Part shown: positions 9,549 to 17,817 of the stretch, one piece after another
Position numbering within the stretch: position 1 is the stretch's first letter
Layout: each line of letters begins with the position of its first letter
NCBI GenBank assembly: GCA_002339125.1
Contig: DDJQ01000058.1
Location: 94,454 to 138,602 of the forward strand
Direction of reading: 5' to 3'
Length of the DNA: 44,149 bases
Source of the DNA: Alteromonadaceae bacterium UBA2620
Lineage (GTDB): Bacteria > Pseudomonadota > Gammaproteobacteria > Enterobacterales > Alteromonadaceae
The notes under the pieces: model-generated
Database searches by the model: none
Told to the model about the DNA's origin: nothing
The model's input: only the letters and a program-made list of their open reading frames with translations
Made by a program: the position numbers and the translations under genes

Positions 9549-10957
9549 GCTATTTTCTCCCGCCGACGACTAAGCTTTCCCAGCGGCGATTTCTCCAACG
9601 CCGCTATGACATTTTCCATTCTCGCGCTGCGAGAGCCTTTCACCAGAATCGTCAAGTCTCTTTGCTCATGGCCTAAGTCCTGCTCCAGCGCCTCGATCAG
9701 AGCGGCTTGCTCGCTAAAGTGATAGCCATTCTTACCAAAGGCTGTTGAGGCACTCTGACTCAGCACCCCGGAGGTATACAAACAGTCGATGAATTTCTCT
9801 TTGGCATATTCGCCAACCTGTTCATGGTAGTAACGGGCCTTTTCGCCCAGTTCCGCCATATCACCCAGGACCAGTACCCGCCGGCCAGAGAAGCTGGCCA
9901 GGGTGTCGATAGCCGCTTTAACAGATCCCACGTTGGCGTTATAGGTATCGTCCAGAATCCGTACCTGCTCAGTGAGCGGCACTACTTTTAGTCGCCCGCC
10001 AACTGCTTGCATATCCTGCAAACCATACTTAACGTCTTCCAGCGTAGCTCCAACTGCCATGGTCAGCGCCGCAGCAACCAGTGCATTACCCACGTTGTGC
10101 ATGCCCGGTACAACCAGGCTAATATCAGTATTGCCCTGCACCGAGTGCATCTCAAATGCCGCGCAGCCATTTAAATCAATGGTGATGTCGGTAGCATAAA
10201 AGTCGGCCTGGGCATTATGGTTATCCGGCGAAAAGGTTTGCACCGGCTGATATTTCAGTTTACCCAACCAGAATTCAGCAAACTGACTGTCCTGGTTAAC
10301 AATGGCCAGGCCTTTTTCGCCCAGCCCCTTAAAGATTTCGCTTTTGGCCCGGGCCACACCAAGTAAGCTGCCAAAGCCTTCGAGATGGGCTGCTGCTGCA
10401 TTGACAATGGTTGCTACATCCGGTTTTACCAGATCGGTAGTATAGGCAATCTCACCAAGATGGTTAGCGCCCATTTCCACTACCGCGTACTCATGTTCCG
10501 GAGTCAGGCGCAGTAAAGTGAGTGGCACCCCGATTTCGTTGTTAAAGTTGCCTGCAGTAGCCAGCACATTGCCGCGCCGCGATAAGATAGCCGCGCACAT
10601 TTCCTTCACGGTGGTTTTACCACTGCTGCCGGTAATACCAATGGTTTTAGGTTTTACTTCTGCTTTAACTGCCGCGCCAAGCTGGCCGAGCGCCAGTTTG
10701 GTATCTTCAACATAAATCACCGGCAGTGCGGTAGTCACCGGTTGACTGGCAATAACGGCTGCTGCGCCGGCTGCTTCTGCAGCGTCGACAAATTGGTGAC
10801 CGTCGAAATTCTCGCCCTTAAGCGCCAGATATACAGCCCCCTGCGTAAGGGTTCGGGTATCAGTGCTTACGGCAGATACAGTGCAGTTTTCGCCACTCAG
10901 ACGACCTTTTATTTGCTCTGTTATCCACATCAAAGACCTGGTAATCATTTGCTGCAC
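9542..10957 (-). CDS. murF: UDP-MurNAc-tripeptide--D-alanyl-D-alanine ligase MurF
   Basis: MurF adds the D-Ala-D-Ala dipeptide made by Ddl, completing the UDP-MurNAc-pentapeptide. The product is 471 aa. It has an N-terminal UDP-binding domain with VSTDTRTLTQGAVYLALKGENFDG, the P-loop GITGSSGKTTVKEM, VVEMGANHLGEIAYTTDL and the C-terminal ILDDTYNANVGSVKAAID, all typical of MurF. The frame opens with two methionines (codons 1 and 4), either of which could be the start. The stretch overlaps murE by 13 bp, so translation is probably coupled. Confidence 0.96.
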   Translation of the reverse strand: MQQMITRSLMWITEQIKGRLSGENCTVSAVSTDTRTLTQGAVYLALKGENFDGHQFVDAAEAAGAAAVIASQPVTTALPVIYVEDTKLALGQLGAAVKAEVKPKTIGITGSSGKTTVKEMCAAILSRRGNVLATAGNFNNEIGVPLTLLRLTPEHEYAVVEMGANHLGEIAYTTDLVKPDVATIVNAAAAHLEGFGSLLGVARAKSEIFKGLGEKGLAIVNQDSQFAEFWLGKLKYQPVQTFSPDNHNAQADFYATDITIDLNGCAAFEMHSVQGNTDISLVVPGMHNVGNALVAAALTMAVGATLEDVKYGLQDMQAVGGRLKVVPLTEQVRILDDTYNANVGSVKAAIDTLASFSGRRVLVLGDMAELGEKARYYHEQVGEYAKEKFIDCLYTSGVLSQSASTAFGKNGYHFSEQAALIEALEQDLGHEQRDLTILVKGSRSARMENVIAALEKSPLGKLSRRREKIAC

Positions 10958-12474
10958 TCCTGCTGCAAACGGGTAATGGCTTCCCGTTCGTTATAGTGTA
11001 TTTTTTGTTCGCCAATAATTTGATAACTCTCGTGCCCTTTGCCTGCCGCGAGAATAAGGTCATTGCTGCCCGCATTGGTCAGGCAATAACGGATGGCCTG
11101 TTCACGGTCGGGGATATCCTGCGCATTTTCAGGGTGATTAAGACCCGCGCGAATATCCTCAGCAATAGCCGAAGGTGATTCTGAGCGACTGTTATCGGTG
11201 GTGATCACCAGCGCATCGGCACCTTGTTCTGCGGCTTGCGCCATCAATGGCCGTTTGCCTTTATCACGGTCACCACCACAGCCAAACACACACCAGAGCT
11301 TGCCTTTGGTATGCAGGCGCAGGGCTTTAAGTGCCTGACTCAATGCATCCGGAGTGTGGGCATAATCCACTACCACATTGGCATGGTCAGGAAATTCGAA
11401 TACTTCCAGGCGACCGGCGACTGCCTGCACCTGCTCAATGGTTTTCACCACATTGTCAAAACGCTCGCCCTGACAAAGCAGAGCTGCAGTGGCGCTCATC
11501 AGGTTGGCAATATTAAAGTGCCCCAGTAAATCGGTTTGTACCACGGTCGTCCCCCAGGATGTTGCGAGCCTGAACTGGCATCCATCGGGATGGTATTGCA
11601 CATTTGTGGCAAAACAATAGCGACCTTCTGGCATATCCCGGGCAGGTTCTGGCAACACGGCGGTCCAGACCTTCTGAATCGACTTTTTGGCCTTCTTCGC
11701 CCAGGCAAGACTTGCCTCGTCATTATAATTAAGCACCACCGAATGCAGGCCGGGTAAATCCAGCAGGCCTAGCTTTGCCTGTGCATAAGCCTCCATGGTG
11801 CCGTGATAATCAAGGTGATCCCGGGTCAGATTGGTAAACACCGCAATGTCGGTTTTCACCTGCTTGAGGCGATTTTGCACCAGCGCATGAGATGATGCTT
11901 CATAAGCCACCTGATGGACTTCCTGCTGCACAAATTCGGCCAGTAAATACTGCATAGAAATGGCATCAGGTGTGGTATTACCGTTGGCTGGTGGCTTAAA
12001 GTCGGCATCGTCCCGGTAAATACCACTGCCCAGCGTACCAATTGACGCGGCGCGGTGACCCAGCAGATGTTTCATCTGGGTAATTAGCTGCACCACAGAA
12101 GTTTTGCCGTTGGTGCCAGTTACTGCGATGGTGGCCAGTTTATTAGCCGGATAGTCATAAAAAGCGGCTGCCAGTGAGGAAAGCAAGTCAGCCAGCCCCC
12201 ACACCTTCACAATAACCGTATGTTCACGCATCATGACCTGACCGTGTTCACCGGCTTCTTCTGCTTCAGCGAGAATAGCCCGGGCACCAAGACTGATGGC
12301 TTGTGGAATAAAGTCACGTCCATCACGGCTGTGCCCTTTAACTGCAACAAATGCCAGCTTCGGGGTCACCTCACGGCTATCCAGCGTGAGTCCGTGAACA
12401 CGGATATCCGGTGCATTAATACCAAATTTAATCAACAGTGCATGCAGACTTTGCATAAACGCGTTAACCACCAT
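10945..12474 (-). CDS. murE: UDP-MurNAc-L-Ala-D-Glu--diaminopimelate ligase MurE
   Basis: MurE adds the third stem-peptide residue, meso-diaminopimelate in Gram-negative bacteria. The 509-aa product has LTLDSREVTPKLAFVAVKG near the N-terminus, the P-loop TGTNGKT (119-125), NLTRDHLDYHGTM (215-227) and the C-terminal GCGGDRDKGKRP and AAGKGHESYQ segments. The diaminopimelate-recognition motif, DNPR in E. coli MurE, reads DNSR here (427-430). The arginine that contacts the substrate is kept. This is probably lineage variation, as the serine codon (AGT) is not one base from proline. It overlaps ftsI by 11 bp and murF by 13 bp. Confidence 0.95.
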   Translation of the reverse strand: MVVNAFMQSLHALLIKFGINAPDIRVHGLTLDSREVTPKLAFVAVKGHSRDGRDFIPQAISLGARAILAEAEEAGEHGQVMMREHTVIVKVWGLADLLSSLAAAFYDYPANKLATIAVTGTNGKTSVVQLITQMKHLLGHRAASIGTLGSGIYRDDADFKPPANGNTTPDAISMQYLLAEFVQQEVHQVAYEASSHALVQNRLKQVKTDIAVFTNLTRDHLDYHGTMEAYAQAKLGLLDLPGLHSVVLNYNDEASLAWAKKAKKSIQKVWTAVLPEPARDMPEGRYCFATNVQYHPDGCQFRLATSWGTTVVQTDLLGHFNIANLMSATAALLCQGERFDNVVKTIEQVQAVAGRLEVFEFPDHANVVVDYAHTPDALSQALKALRLHTKGKLWCVFGCGGDRDKGKRPLMAQAAEQGADALVITTDNSRSESPSAIAEDIRAGLNHPENAQDIPDREQAIRYCLTNAGSNDLILAAGKGHESYQIIGEQKIHYNEREAITRLQQECSK

Positions 12475-14242
12475 TGGTCGACCTCTCTACCACTTGTGTG
12501 GCACTTACCTGACGATCATCCGGTGCAATATTCAGCAGCTGTAACGCACCACCCATAATTTCAGAGAACACCGGCGCAGCGGTATCGCCGGCATGATAGA
12601 GGTCACCACCAGGTTCGTTGATCAGCACAACGGTGACCAGTTGCGGGTCGTTAAGCGGGGCTATACCGGCAAAGATATTAACGTACTCTTCACCGTAACC
12701 ACCGGCCACAGCTTTGCGGCTGGTGCCGGTTTTACCCGCTACCCGGTAACCCGGGATCCGGGCTTTAACCCCGGAACCATCTTCCTGCGTAACAGTTTCC
12801 ATCATGGCCATAATGGCTTTGGCATTTTGCTCGCTGATCACCCGTTCGGCACCGGGCTTGTAAGCCTGATTATCGGTGTTCTTAACAATGTTAAGCGGCC
12901 GCTTAATACCACCCGACGCTATGGTTGAGTACATTCTGGCTAACTGGGCGGTAGTAACGGAAATGCCGTAGCCAAAAGATAAGGTAGCCAATTCAAACTC
13001 AGACCAACGACTACGTTCGTGAAAGATCCCGCTGCTTTCGCCAGGCATATTGATGCCGGTGTCCGACATCAGGCCCATGTTGTAATAAGTGTCCAGCAGG
13101 AATGGTTTGGGTACCGACAAAGCCAGTTTCGAGGTACCCATATTACTGGAATGCTGAATGATTTCTGCCAGGCTAAGTTTGCCGTAATTGCGAAAATCCT
13201 TTACCAGACTGCCACCAAGGCGCATCCAGCCTGGCGAGGTATCCACGATATCGCCCACTTTTACCGCGCCAAACTCCAGCGCGCTGAGTACCGCCAGTGG
13301 CTTTAATGAACTACCGGGTTCAAAGGCATCCGTGATCACCCGGTTGCGCATCCGCCGCGGCGAGATATCACTGCGGTCATTAGGATTAAAAGATGGTGCG
13401 TTAACCATCGCCAGAATGTCACCGCTATGCACATCAATCACGATGGCTGAGGCTGAGCTGGCCTGGTAATAGAGCATCGCTTCTTTGATTTCACGATAGG
13501 CCAGCGCCTGAATGCGCTGATCAATAGTCAGTGTCAGATTGCCTGCGGCTTCGCCATCTTTGCTCTCCAACACTTCCACCTGACGCCCCTTGGCATCGCG
13601 GCGAATCTTTCGGGTGCCCGGCGAACCGGTAAGCCAGTCGTCGTATAACCGCTCGAGCCCTTCGATGCCTTTGTCGTCCACGTTAGTAATACCGATTAAC
13701 TGCGCGGCGACTTCGCCGGTTGGGTAATAACGGCGTGATTCCTTACGCAAATAAACGCCCGGGATTTCCAGTTTTTCGACATAATCAGCCATCGCCGGCG
13801 ACACCTGACGCTGCAAATACACAAAGCGGCGTTTCGGGTTGCCGACCTTGCCCACCAGCTCATCAACGTCCTGCCCCAGCACTTCGGCCAGCGCCAGCCA
13901 GCGGCGGGTTTGATTGAGTCCATTTTGCTCATTAATAATTTTTGGATCGGCCCAGATAGCTCTCACCGGCACACTTACGGCCAGTTCTACGCCGTTACGA
14001 TCGGTGATGAGTCCGCGGTATGTCGGGGTATTACGGGTTCGCAGGGTGCGACTGTCCCCCTGTTCAATCAGTGCATCCGGGGCGATAACCTGAATAAAAG
14101 CGGTACGTACCGCCAGGATCAGGAAGACCAGAACAATAATGCCCACTACCAGCACGAAGCGCCACTGCATAGGACCCGGACGGGTATTAATTTTTGCCCC
14201 GCCAGCCCTGGCTTTGGAATTCTTTAATGTGATCGCCGTCAT
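12464..14242 (-). CDS. ftsI: Peptidoglycan D,D-transpeptidase FtsI (PBP3)
   Basis: FtsI is the septal transpeptidase, anchored in the inner membrane with its catalytic domain in the periplasm. The 592-aa protein has one N-terminal transmembrane helix (about 28-45), a pedestal domain with YRGLITDRNGVELAVS (75-90), then the penicillin-binding domain. Its motifs are SxxK with serine 311 and lysine 314 (FEPGSSLK), SSN at 365-367 and KTGT at 504-507. All three are intact and correctly spaced. It overlaps ftsL by 4 bp and murE by 11 bp. It works with FtsW, also in this cluster. Confidence 0.97.
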   Translation of the reverse strand: MTAITLKNSKARAGGAKINTRPGPMQWRFVLVVGIIVLVFLILAVRTAFIQVIAPDALIEQGDSRTLRTRNTPTYRGLITDRNGVELAVSVPVRAIWADPKIINEQNGLNQTRRWLALAEVLGQDVDELVGKVGNPKRRFVYLQRQVSPAMADYVEKLEIPGVYLRKESRRYYPTGEVAAQLIGITNVDDKGIEGLERLYDDWLTGSPGTRKIRRDAKGRQVEVLESKDGEAAGNLTLTIDQRIQALAYREIKEAMLYYQASSASAIVIDVHSGDILAMVNAPSFNPNDRSDISPRRMRNRVITDAFEPGSSLKPLAVLSALEFGAVKVGDIVDTSPGWMRLGGSLVKDFRNYGKLSLAEIIQHSSNMGTSKLALSVPKPFLLDTYYNMGLMSDTGINMPGESSGIFHERSRWSEFELATLSFGYGISVTTAQLARMYSTIASGGIKRPLNIVKNTDNQAYKPGAERVISEQNAKAIMAMMETVTQEDGSGVKARIPGYRVAGKTGTSRKAVAGGYGEEYVNIFAGIAPLNDPQLVTVVLINEPGGDLYHAGDTAAPVFSEIMGGALQLLNIAPDDRQVSATQVVERSTNGG

Positions 14243-14559
14243 TTTATCCGCACCACAACCTCGTCATCCACATCAGGACGATGCATGTCGAGTTCCTTCT
14301 GAACCATGGCTTCGATTCGGTTGTGCTCGGTTAGGGCACGTTGTTCCAGCACCAGGTTTCGCCATTCCACGTCGAGCTGATCTTTCTCTCGCATCAGCTC
14401 CTCCAGGGCAATATTTTGCTGGCGATTGTGGTGCGTGCTGAGGATCACCGCCAGGGCGCTGGCGATAACCGCTATAAACAACAAAACCCGCAGCTTATGG
14501 CGGGTCAATTCGGTAACCAGGATGAGGAGGAAATTAAAGTTGGTCGTCGAACCGGTCAT
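14239..14559 (-). CDS. ftsL: Cell division protein FtsL
   Basis: FtsL is a small bitopic divisome protein that pairs with FtsB through a periplasmic coiled coil and activates FtsWI. The 106-aa product has a short cytoplasmic N-terminus and one membrane helix (about residues 22-41, LRVLLFIAVIASALAVILS). A periplasmic helical segment follows, with LEELMREKDQLDVEWRNLVL, which fits a coiled coil. Sequence conservation in this family is low, so position between rsmH and ftsI and the topology are the main evidence. Both ends overlap neighbours by 4 bp. Confidence 0.92.
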   Translation of the reverse strand: MTGSTTNFNFLLILVTELTRHKLRVLLFIAVIASALAVILSTHHNRQQNIALEELMREKDQLDVEWRNLVLEQRALTEHNRIEAMVQKELDMHRPDVDDEVVVRIK

Positions 14560-15491
14560 CGTTTTTCCGCCACCCTGAGTACCGCGCTGCGGGATCGCAC
14601 GTTATGTTTGAGTTCTTCCTCGCCAGGCTTAATGGCTTTGCCAATGAGGGTTAACACTTTGTCGGCGTCGATTTCTGCCTGGGTTACCGGTAGCCCCGGT
14701 GGCAATGCTTTGCCCTTGCTCTGCTCCTTCATAAAACGTTTTACCAGACGGTCTTCCAGCGAGTGAAAGGAAATCACAGCCATACGCCCGCCCGGACGTA
14801 AAATACCGGTTGCGGCTTTAAGGCCCACCCTCAGTTGCTCCAGCTCCGCGTTGATGTAAATTCGAATGCCCTGAAAAGTGCGGGTAGCCGGGTGCTTGAA
14901 TTTGTCTTTGACCGGCATAGCCTGGTCGATGATAGTCACTAACTCACTGGTGCGGGCCAGCGGTTGCTGCTGACGGTAATTGACGATCGCATGAGCGATT
15001 CGCTTGCCGAATTTTTCTTCGCCAAACTCTTTAATTACCTGGGTAATATCCTGCTCATCAGCACTGTTCAGCCAGTCTGCGGCACTCAGGCCCCGTGACG
15101 TATCCATGCGCATATCCAGTGGTCCGTCGCGCAGGAAGCTAAAACCACGCTCGGCGTCGTCTAACTGGGGTGAAGACACCCCCAGATCCATTAATACGCC
15201 ATCAATTTGCTGCGTCAGGCCCATTTGCTCAATCACTTCAGCCATGTCGCCAAACGCCGAATGCACAATCTCAAATCGTTCGTCGTCAGCAAACCGGGCG
15301 GCGGCTTCAATAGCCTGGGGATCGCGATCAAACGCAATTAAACGGCCATTGCTGCCCAGTTGTTTAAGGATCTCACCTGAATGACCACCACGGCCAAAGG
15401 TGGCATCGATATAAATACCGTCTGTTTTGATGGCCAGGCCGTCCAGGCATTCCTGCAGGAGTACAGAGGTATGCGAAAACGATGCGGTCAT
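14556..15491 (-). CDS. rsmH: 16S rRNA (cytosine1402-N4)-methyltransferase RsmH (MraW)
   Basis: RsmH methylates N4 of C1402 in 16S rRNA using S-adenosylmethionine, tuning the ribosomal P site. The 311-aa product begins FSHTSVLLQECLDGL, then has the SAM-binding motif YIDATFGRGGHSGEIL, VLMDLGVSSPQLDDAERGFS and RTFQGIRIYINAELEQL. The C-terminal VISFHSLEDRLVKRFM is also diagnostic. It is the second gene of the dcw operon, with 4-bp overlaps on both sides. Confidence 0.97.
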   Translation of the reverse strand: MTASFSHTSVLLQECLDGLAIKTDGIYIDATFGRGGHSGEILKQLGSNGRLIAFDRDPQAIEAAARFADDERFEIVHSAFGDMAEVIEQMGLTQQIDGVLMDLGVSSPQLDDAERGFSFLRDGPLDMRMDTSRGLSAADWLNSADEQDITQVIKEFGEEKFGKRIAHAIVNYRQQQPLARTSELVTIIDQAMPVKDKFKHPATRTFQGIRIYINAELEQLRVGLKAATGILRPGGRMAVISFHSLEDRLVKRFMKEQSKGKALPPGLPVTQAEIDADKVLTLIGKAIKPGEEELKHNVRSRSAVLRVAEKR

Positions 15492-15946
15492 AGTGAGAAG
15501 TCCTGTAAACGCTCAGTGAGCTCAAAGTTACCAGAACGCTCAACTTCCATATCTTCTTCGATACGTTTAGCCCAGATTTCTGAATTCCAGATTTCGAATT
15601 TATTTAATTGGCCAACAAGCAGAATTTCTTTGTCTAATTTGGCATGATTACGTAGGGGTACAGGAATGAGCACACGACCGCTCTTATCCATTTCGCAGTC
15701 AATGGCGTAGCCGAGTAATAAACGAATCTTTCGTCTTTCCTGCTCAATGTTGCTGGAAAACTTACTCAGCTTGAGTTCGATTTCTTCCCATTCGGGAAGC
15801 GGGTAAAGCAGCAAACAGCTTTGTTGTGTGTCAATGGTGCAGATCAGTTGTCCGGCACAATCATCCAGAAGGGGCTGCCGATGCTTTGTCGGTATAGCCA
15901 GTCTCCCTTTGGAATCCAGATTGATTGCGTTAGCGCCGCGGAACAT
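15488..15946 (-). CDS. mraZ: Transcriptional regulator MraZ
   Basis: MraZ is a small DNA-binding protein with two AbrB-like SpoVT domains; in E. coli it represses its own dcw operon. The 152-aa product begins MFRGANAINLDSKGRLAIPTKHR, the hallmark of the first domain. The repeat element recurs near residues 90-105 as CEMDKSGRVLIPVPLR. A GGGG ribosome binding site lies 2-6 bp upstream of the ATG. It is the first gene of the cluster, and the repeats upstream (16023-16046) are the likely binding sites for its product. Confidence 0.96.
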   Translation of the reverse strand: MFRGANAINLDSKGRLAIPTKHRQPLLDDCAGQLICTIDTQQSCLLLYPLPEWEEIELKLSKFSSNIEQERRKIRLLLGYAIDCEMDKSGRVLIPVPLRNHAKLDKEILLVGQLNKFEIWNSEIWAKRIEEDMEVERSGNFELTERLQDFSL

Positions 15947-16022
15947 TCCCCTAGCCTTTTGTGTATTGATCTTATTATTCGTGTTTTATGAGATCTAATC
16001 TGCAAAACGTTGATTATATGAT

Positions 16023-16046
16023 CCACTATTTGCCACTTTTACCCAC
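16023..16046 (-). promoter_or_regulatory. Three MraZ-type operator boxes upstream of mraZ
   Basis: On the minus strand, GTGG begins at 16046, 16036 and 16026, an exact 10-bp period (GTGGGTAAAA, GTGGCAAATA, GTGGAT). E. coli MraZ is known to bind direct TGGG repeats separated by 5 bp, so spacing and sequence fit. The first box is a perfect TGGG; the other two read TGGC and TGGA. The boxes lie 77-100 bp upstream of the mraZ start, next to a candidate -10 TATAAT at 16018-16013. That position suits autorepression. Confidence 0.7.
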
Positions 16047-16053
16047 TTTTGAC

Positions 16054-16083
16054 AGTTTAGGTATCATTCCTCCCCACTGTCAA
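16054..16083 (-). promoter_or_regulatory. Candidate sigma70 promoter of the dcw operon
   Basis: A perfect -35 TTGACA (16083-16078) is followed after 18 bp by TAAACT (16059-16054) on the minus strand. It predicts a transcription start near 16047, immediately before the MraZ-type boxes. A second candidate -10, a perfect TATAAT at 16018-16013, lies inside the repeat region but lacks a convincing -35. Either or both could drive mraZ. The TTGACAGT of the -35 region also has an inverted copy at 16049-16056. Confidence 0.5.
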
Positions 16084-16275
16084 GCAAAAACGCGCCGTAC
16101 AGGACGAGTAACAAAATGGGGGAAAATCCCTTATTTTCGGGCTTTGCGCTGAAGTGGCTGATTAGAAAGAAGGAAAAAGGGGGAAAAGTGGGAAAAACCG
16201 TCCCCCTTAGAAGAAAAGCTAAGGGGAAGTGGGGATTTAATTCTAAAAAGGTCTGAGATCAGCGGCGAAAAAAAT
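16084..16275. other. Intergenic region between modF and the dcw promoter
   Basis: Apart from the hairpin at 16203-16226 I see no gene. The stretch is purine-rich on the plus strand, with several TGGGG or GGGGGAAAA runs around 16115 and 16180-16195. These resemble MraZ boxes in the opposite orientation but have no consistent 10-bp spacing over three copies. Their meaning is unclear. Confidence 0.4.
16203..16226 (-). terminator. Hairpin downstream of modF
   Basis: An 8-bp perfect stem, CCCCTTAG (16203-16210) with CTAAGGGG (16219-16226), has an 8-nt loop. Read on the minus strand it lies about 50 bp after the modF stop, and a TTTTT run starts five bases beyond the stem. It probably ends modF transcription before the dcw promoter. 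The offset of the T-run makes strength uncertain. Confidence 0.5.
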
Positions 16276-17721
16276 TTATTGCGGCTGGTAATCACGCATA
16301 TTCAGCGTGTTTTTGATCGCCGGGATCTTATCTTCGCTGTGATGATTAACATACAGCAGCGTGGTATTGCCTTCCCGAGCCAGTAAATCGAGCATGGCCA
16401 GCACCTTGCTGCGGTTGATCTCATCCAGGCCATTGCACGGCTCATCAAGAATCAACAGGCTTGGATGTTTCACCATCGCCCGCACGATGAGCAGTAAACG
16501 CTGATCGCCAAATGATAATGACTGAAACGGCGTTTTCGCTTCTTGTTCCAGGTCAACCGCAACCAACCATTCCCGGCACAGCAGACGCTGCCTGTCGGTG
16601 GGGGTTTTATACAAGCCAATACTGTCGTAAAAACCAGAGCACACAACGTCTGCAACCGAGCAGTTAACCCGGTACTGCAGGTGCAAACTGTTGGAAATAA
16701 TGCCGAGGTGTTGTTTTATGTCCCAGATGCTCTCGCCACTGCCGCGTTGATAACCAAACACATTCAAATCGTTGCTGTAACAAAGTGGGTTGTCACCGGT
16801 GATTAGCGTCAGTAAGCAGGTTTTCCCCGAGCCATTCGGGCCAATTACCTGCCAGTGCTCACCCGGCAAGATAGTCCAGTTAAGCTGCTCAAACACCACA
16901 TTGTCACCCCAGGCAACCCGGCCGTTATTCAGTCTGACCAGCGGCGCATTAGGGTCGCTGCGCCGGGGCGCATGGCAATCACTGTCGCGTTCCGGCAGCT
17001 TTTCGACATTTTGCTGGATATGCATAATTTGTCTGAGCGGCTGCAGTGTAGTGTCATCAAGCGTGTCGCCTTCAATTTGCCAAGCGATGCGACCATTTTG
17101 TAAGAACAACAAGCGCTGTGCCCAAACAGGTATTTCACTTACCCGATTGACCACCATAATCAGCGTACAACGGGTGCTGAGCTTATCAAGGTATTGGGCA
17201 AATCTGCTTACCGTTTCAACATCAAGGCCATCAAAGGGCTCATCCAGCACCAGCCAGTCAGGTTTCTTAAGCAGCTCCCTGGCTAATAACACCTTGCGCG
17301 TCTCTCCGGTGGACAGGGCAAGAAACTCCCGCTCAAGCAGGCTGCTAATACCCAGTAACCCGGCTAATTCGTTCAGCGCTTCTGTTACGCTTTGTTCGTC
17401 GGTAAGGCCGTCCAGGATAACTTCTTTAGCCGTGCTGGGGACTGGCACCACATCAAGGATATCGGCGTCGTCTTTACGGCGTTCCGCTTCAATCACTGCC
17501 TGTTGTTCTCCCACACTCACCCAGCCGCAACGGCCACCTGATTGCCGTTCGCCACTAAGCACTTTCCCTTCTCCGGCCAGCACCGCTGCCAGTACCGATT
17601 TACCGCTGCCATTAAGACCACTGATAATGGTGTGCTGCCCCTCTGCGATAGTCAGAGTCGGAGCTTCAACGGTTAAGGTCGCCGATAATTTTATGCTGGG
17701 ATTTACTAGAGTGAGTGACAT
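16276..17721 (-). CDS. modF: ModF-type double ABC ATPase
   Basis: The 481-aa protein has two ABC ATPase domains in tandem and no membrane segments. Domain 1 has Walker A GLNGSGKS (about 35-42), signature LSTGETRK and Walker B WLVLDEPFDGLD. Domain 2 has GPNGSGKT, signature LSFGDQR and LLILDEPCNGLDE. This layout and length match E. coli ModF (PhrA), a protein of unclear function named for its position beside the molybdate transporter genes. No modABC genes are present here, so a link to molybdate is not supported by context. It lies downstream of a sapC-like gene but is separated from it by a strong terminator. The start ATG is at 17721. Confidence 0.8.
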   Translation of the reverse strand: MSLTLVNPSIKLSATLTVEAPTLTIAEGQHTIISGLNGSGKSVLAAVLAGEGKVLSGERQSGGRCGWVSVGEQQAVIEAERRKDDADILDVVPVPSTAKEVILDGLTDEQSVTEALNELAGLLGISSLLEREFLALSTGETRKVLLARELLKKPDWLVLDEPFDGLDVETVSRFAQYLDKLSTRCTLIMVVNRVSEIPVWAQRLLFLQNGRIAWQIEGDTLDDTTLQPLRQIMHIQQNVEKLPERDSDCHAPRRSDPNAPLVRLNNGRVAWGDNVVFEQLNWTILPGEHWQVIGPNGSGKTCLLTLITGDNPLCYSNDLNVFGYQRGSGESIWDIKQHLGIISNSLHLQYRVNCSVADVVCSGFYDSIGLYKTPTDRQRLLCREWLVAVDLEQEAKTPFQSLSFGDQRLLLIVRAMVKHPSLLILDEPCNGLDEINRSKVLAMLDLLAREGNTTLLYVNHHSEDKIPAIKNTLNMRDYQPQ

Positions 17722-17764
17722 GAAAGGTGTTCCACAGGATGGTTCTGGTTAACTGAGTATCAAT

Positions 17765-17794
17765 AAAAAAGGTGGGCTCTCGCCCACCCTTTTT
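17765..17794. terminator. Strong intrinsic terminator between sapC-like gene and modF
   Basis: GGTGGGC (17771-17777), a 4-nt loop and GCCCACC (17782-17788) form a perfect 7-bp GC-rich stem. It is flanked by A6 on the left and a T5 run on the right, so it can work in both directions. On the minus strand it ends the SapC-family gene, which stops at 17818. Confidence 0.85.
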
Positions 17795-17817
17795 GGTTTT
17801 CTTTGCCGTGCAGTAGC

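Noticed and set aside
16112..16240. TGGGG and GGGGGAAAA runs on the plus strand as extra MraZ boxes
   Set aside because: They are in the opposite orientation, and only two fall at a 10-bp interval. No plus-strand gene follows.
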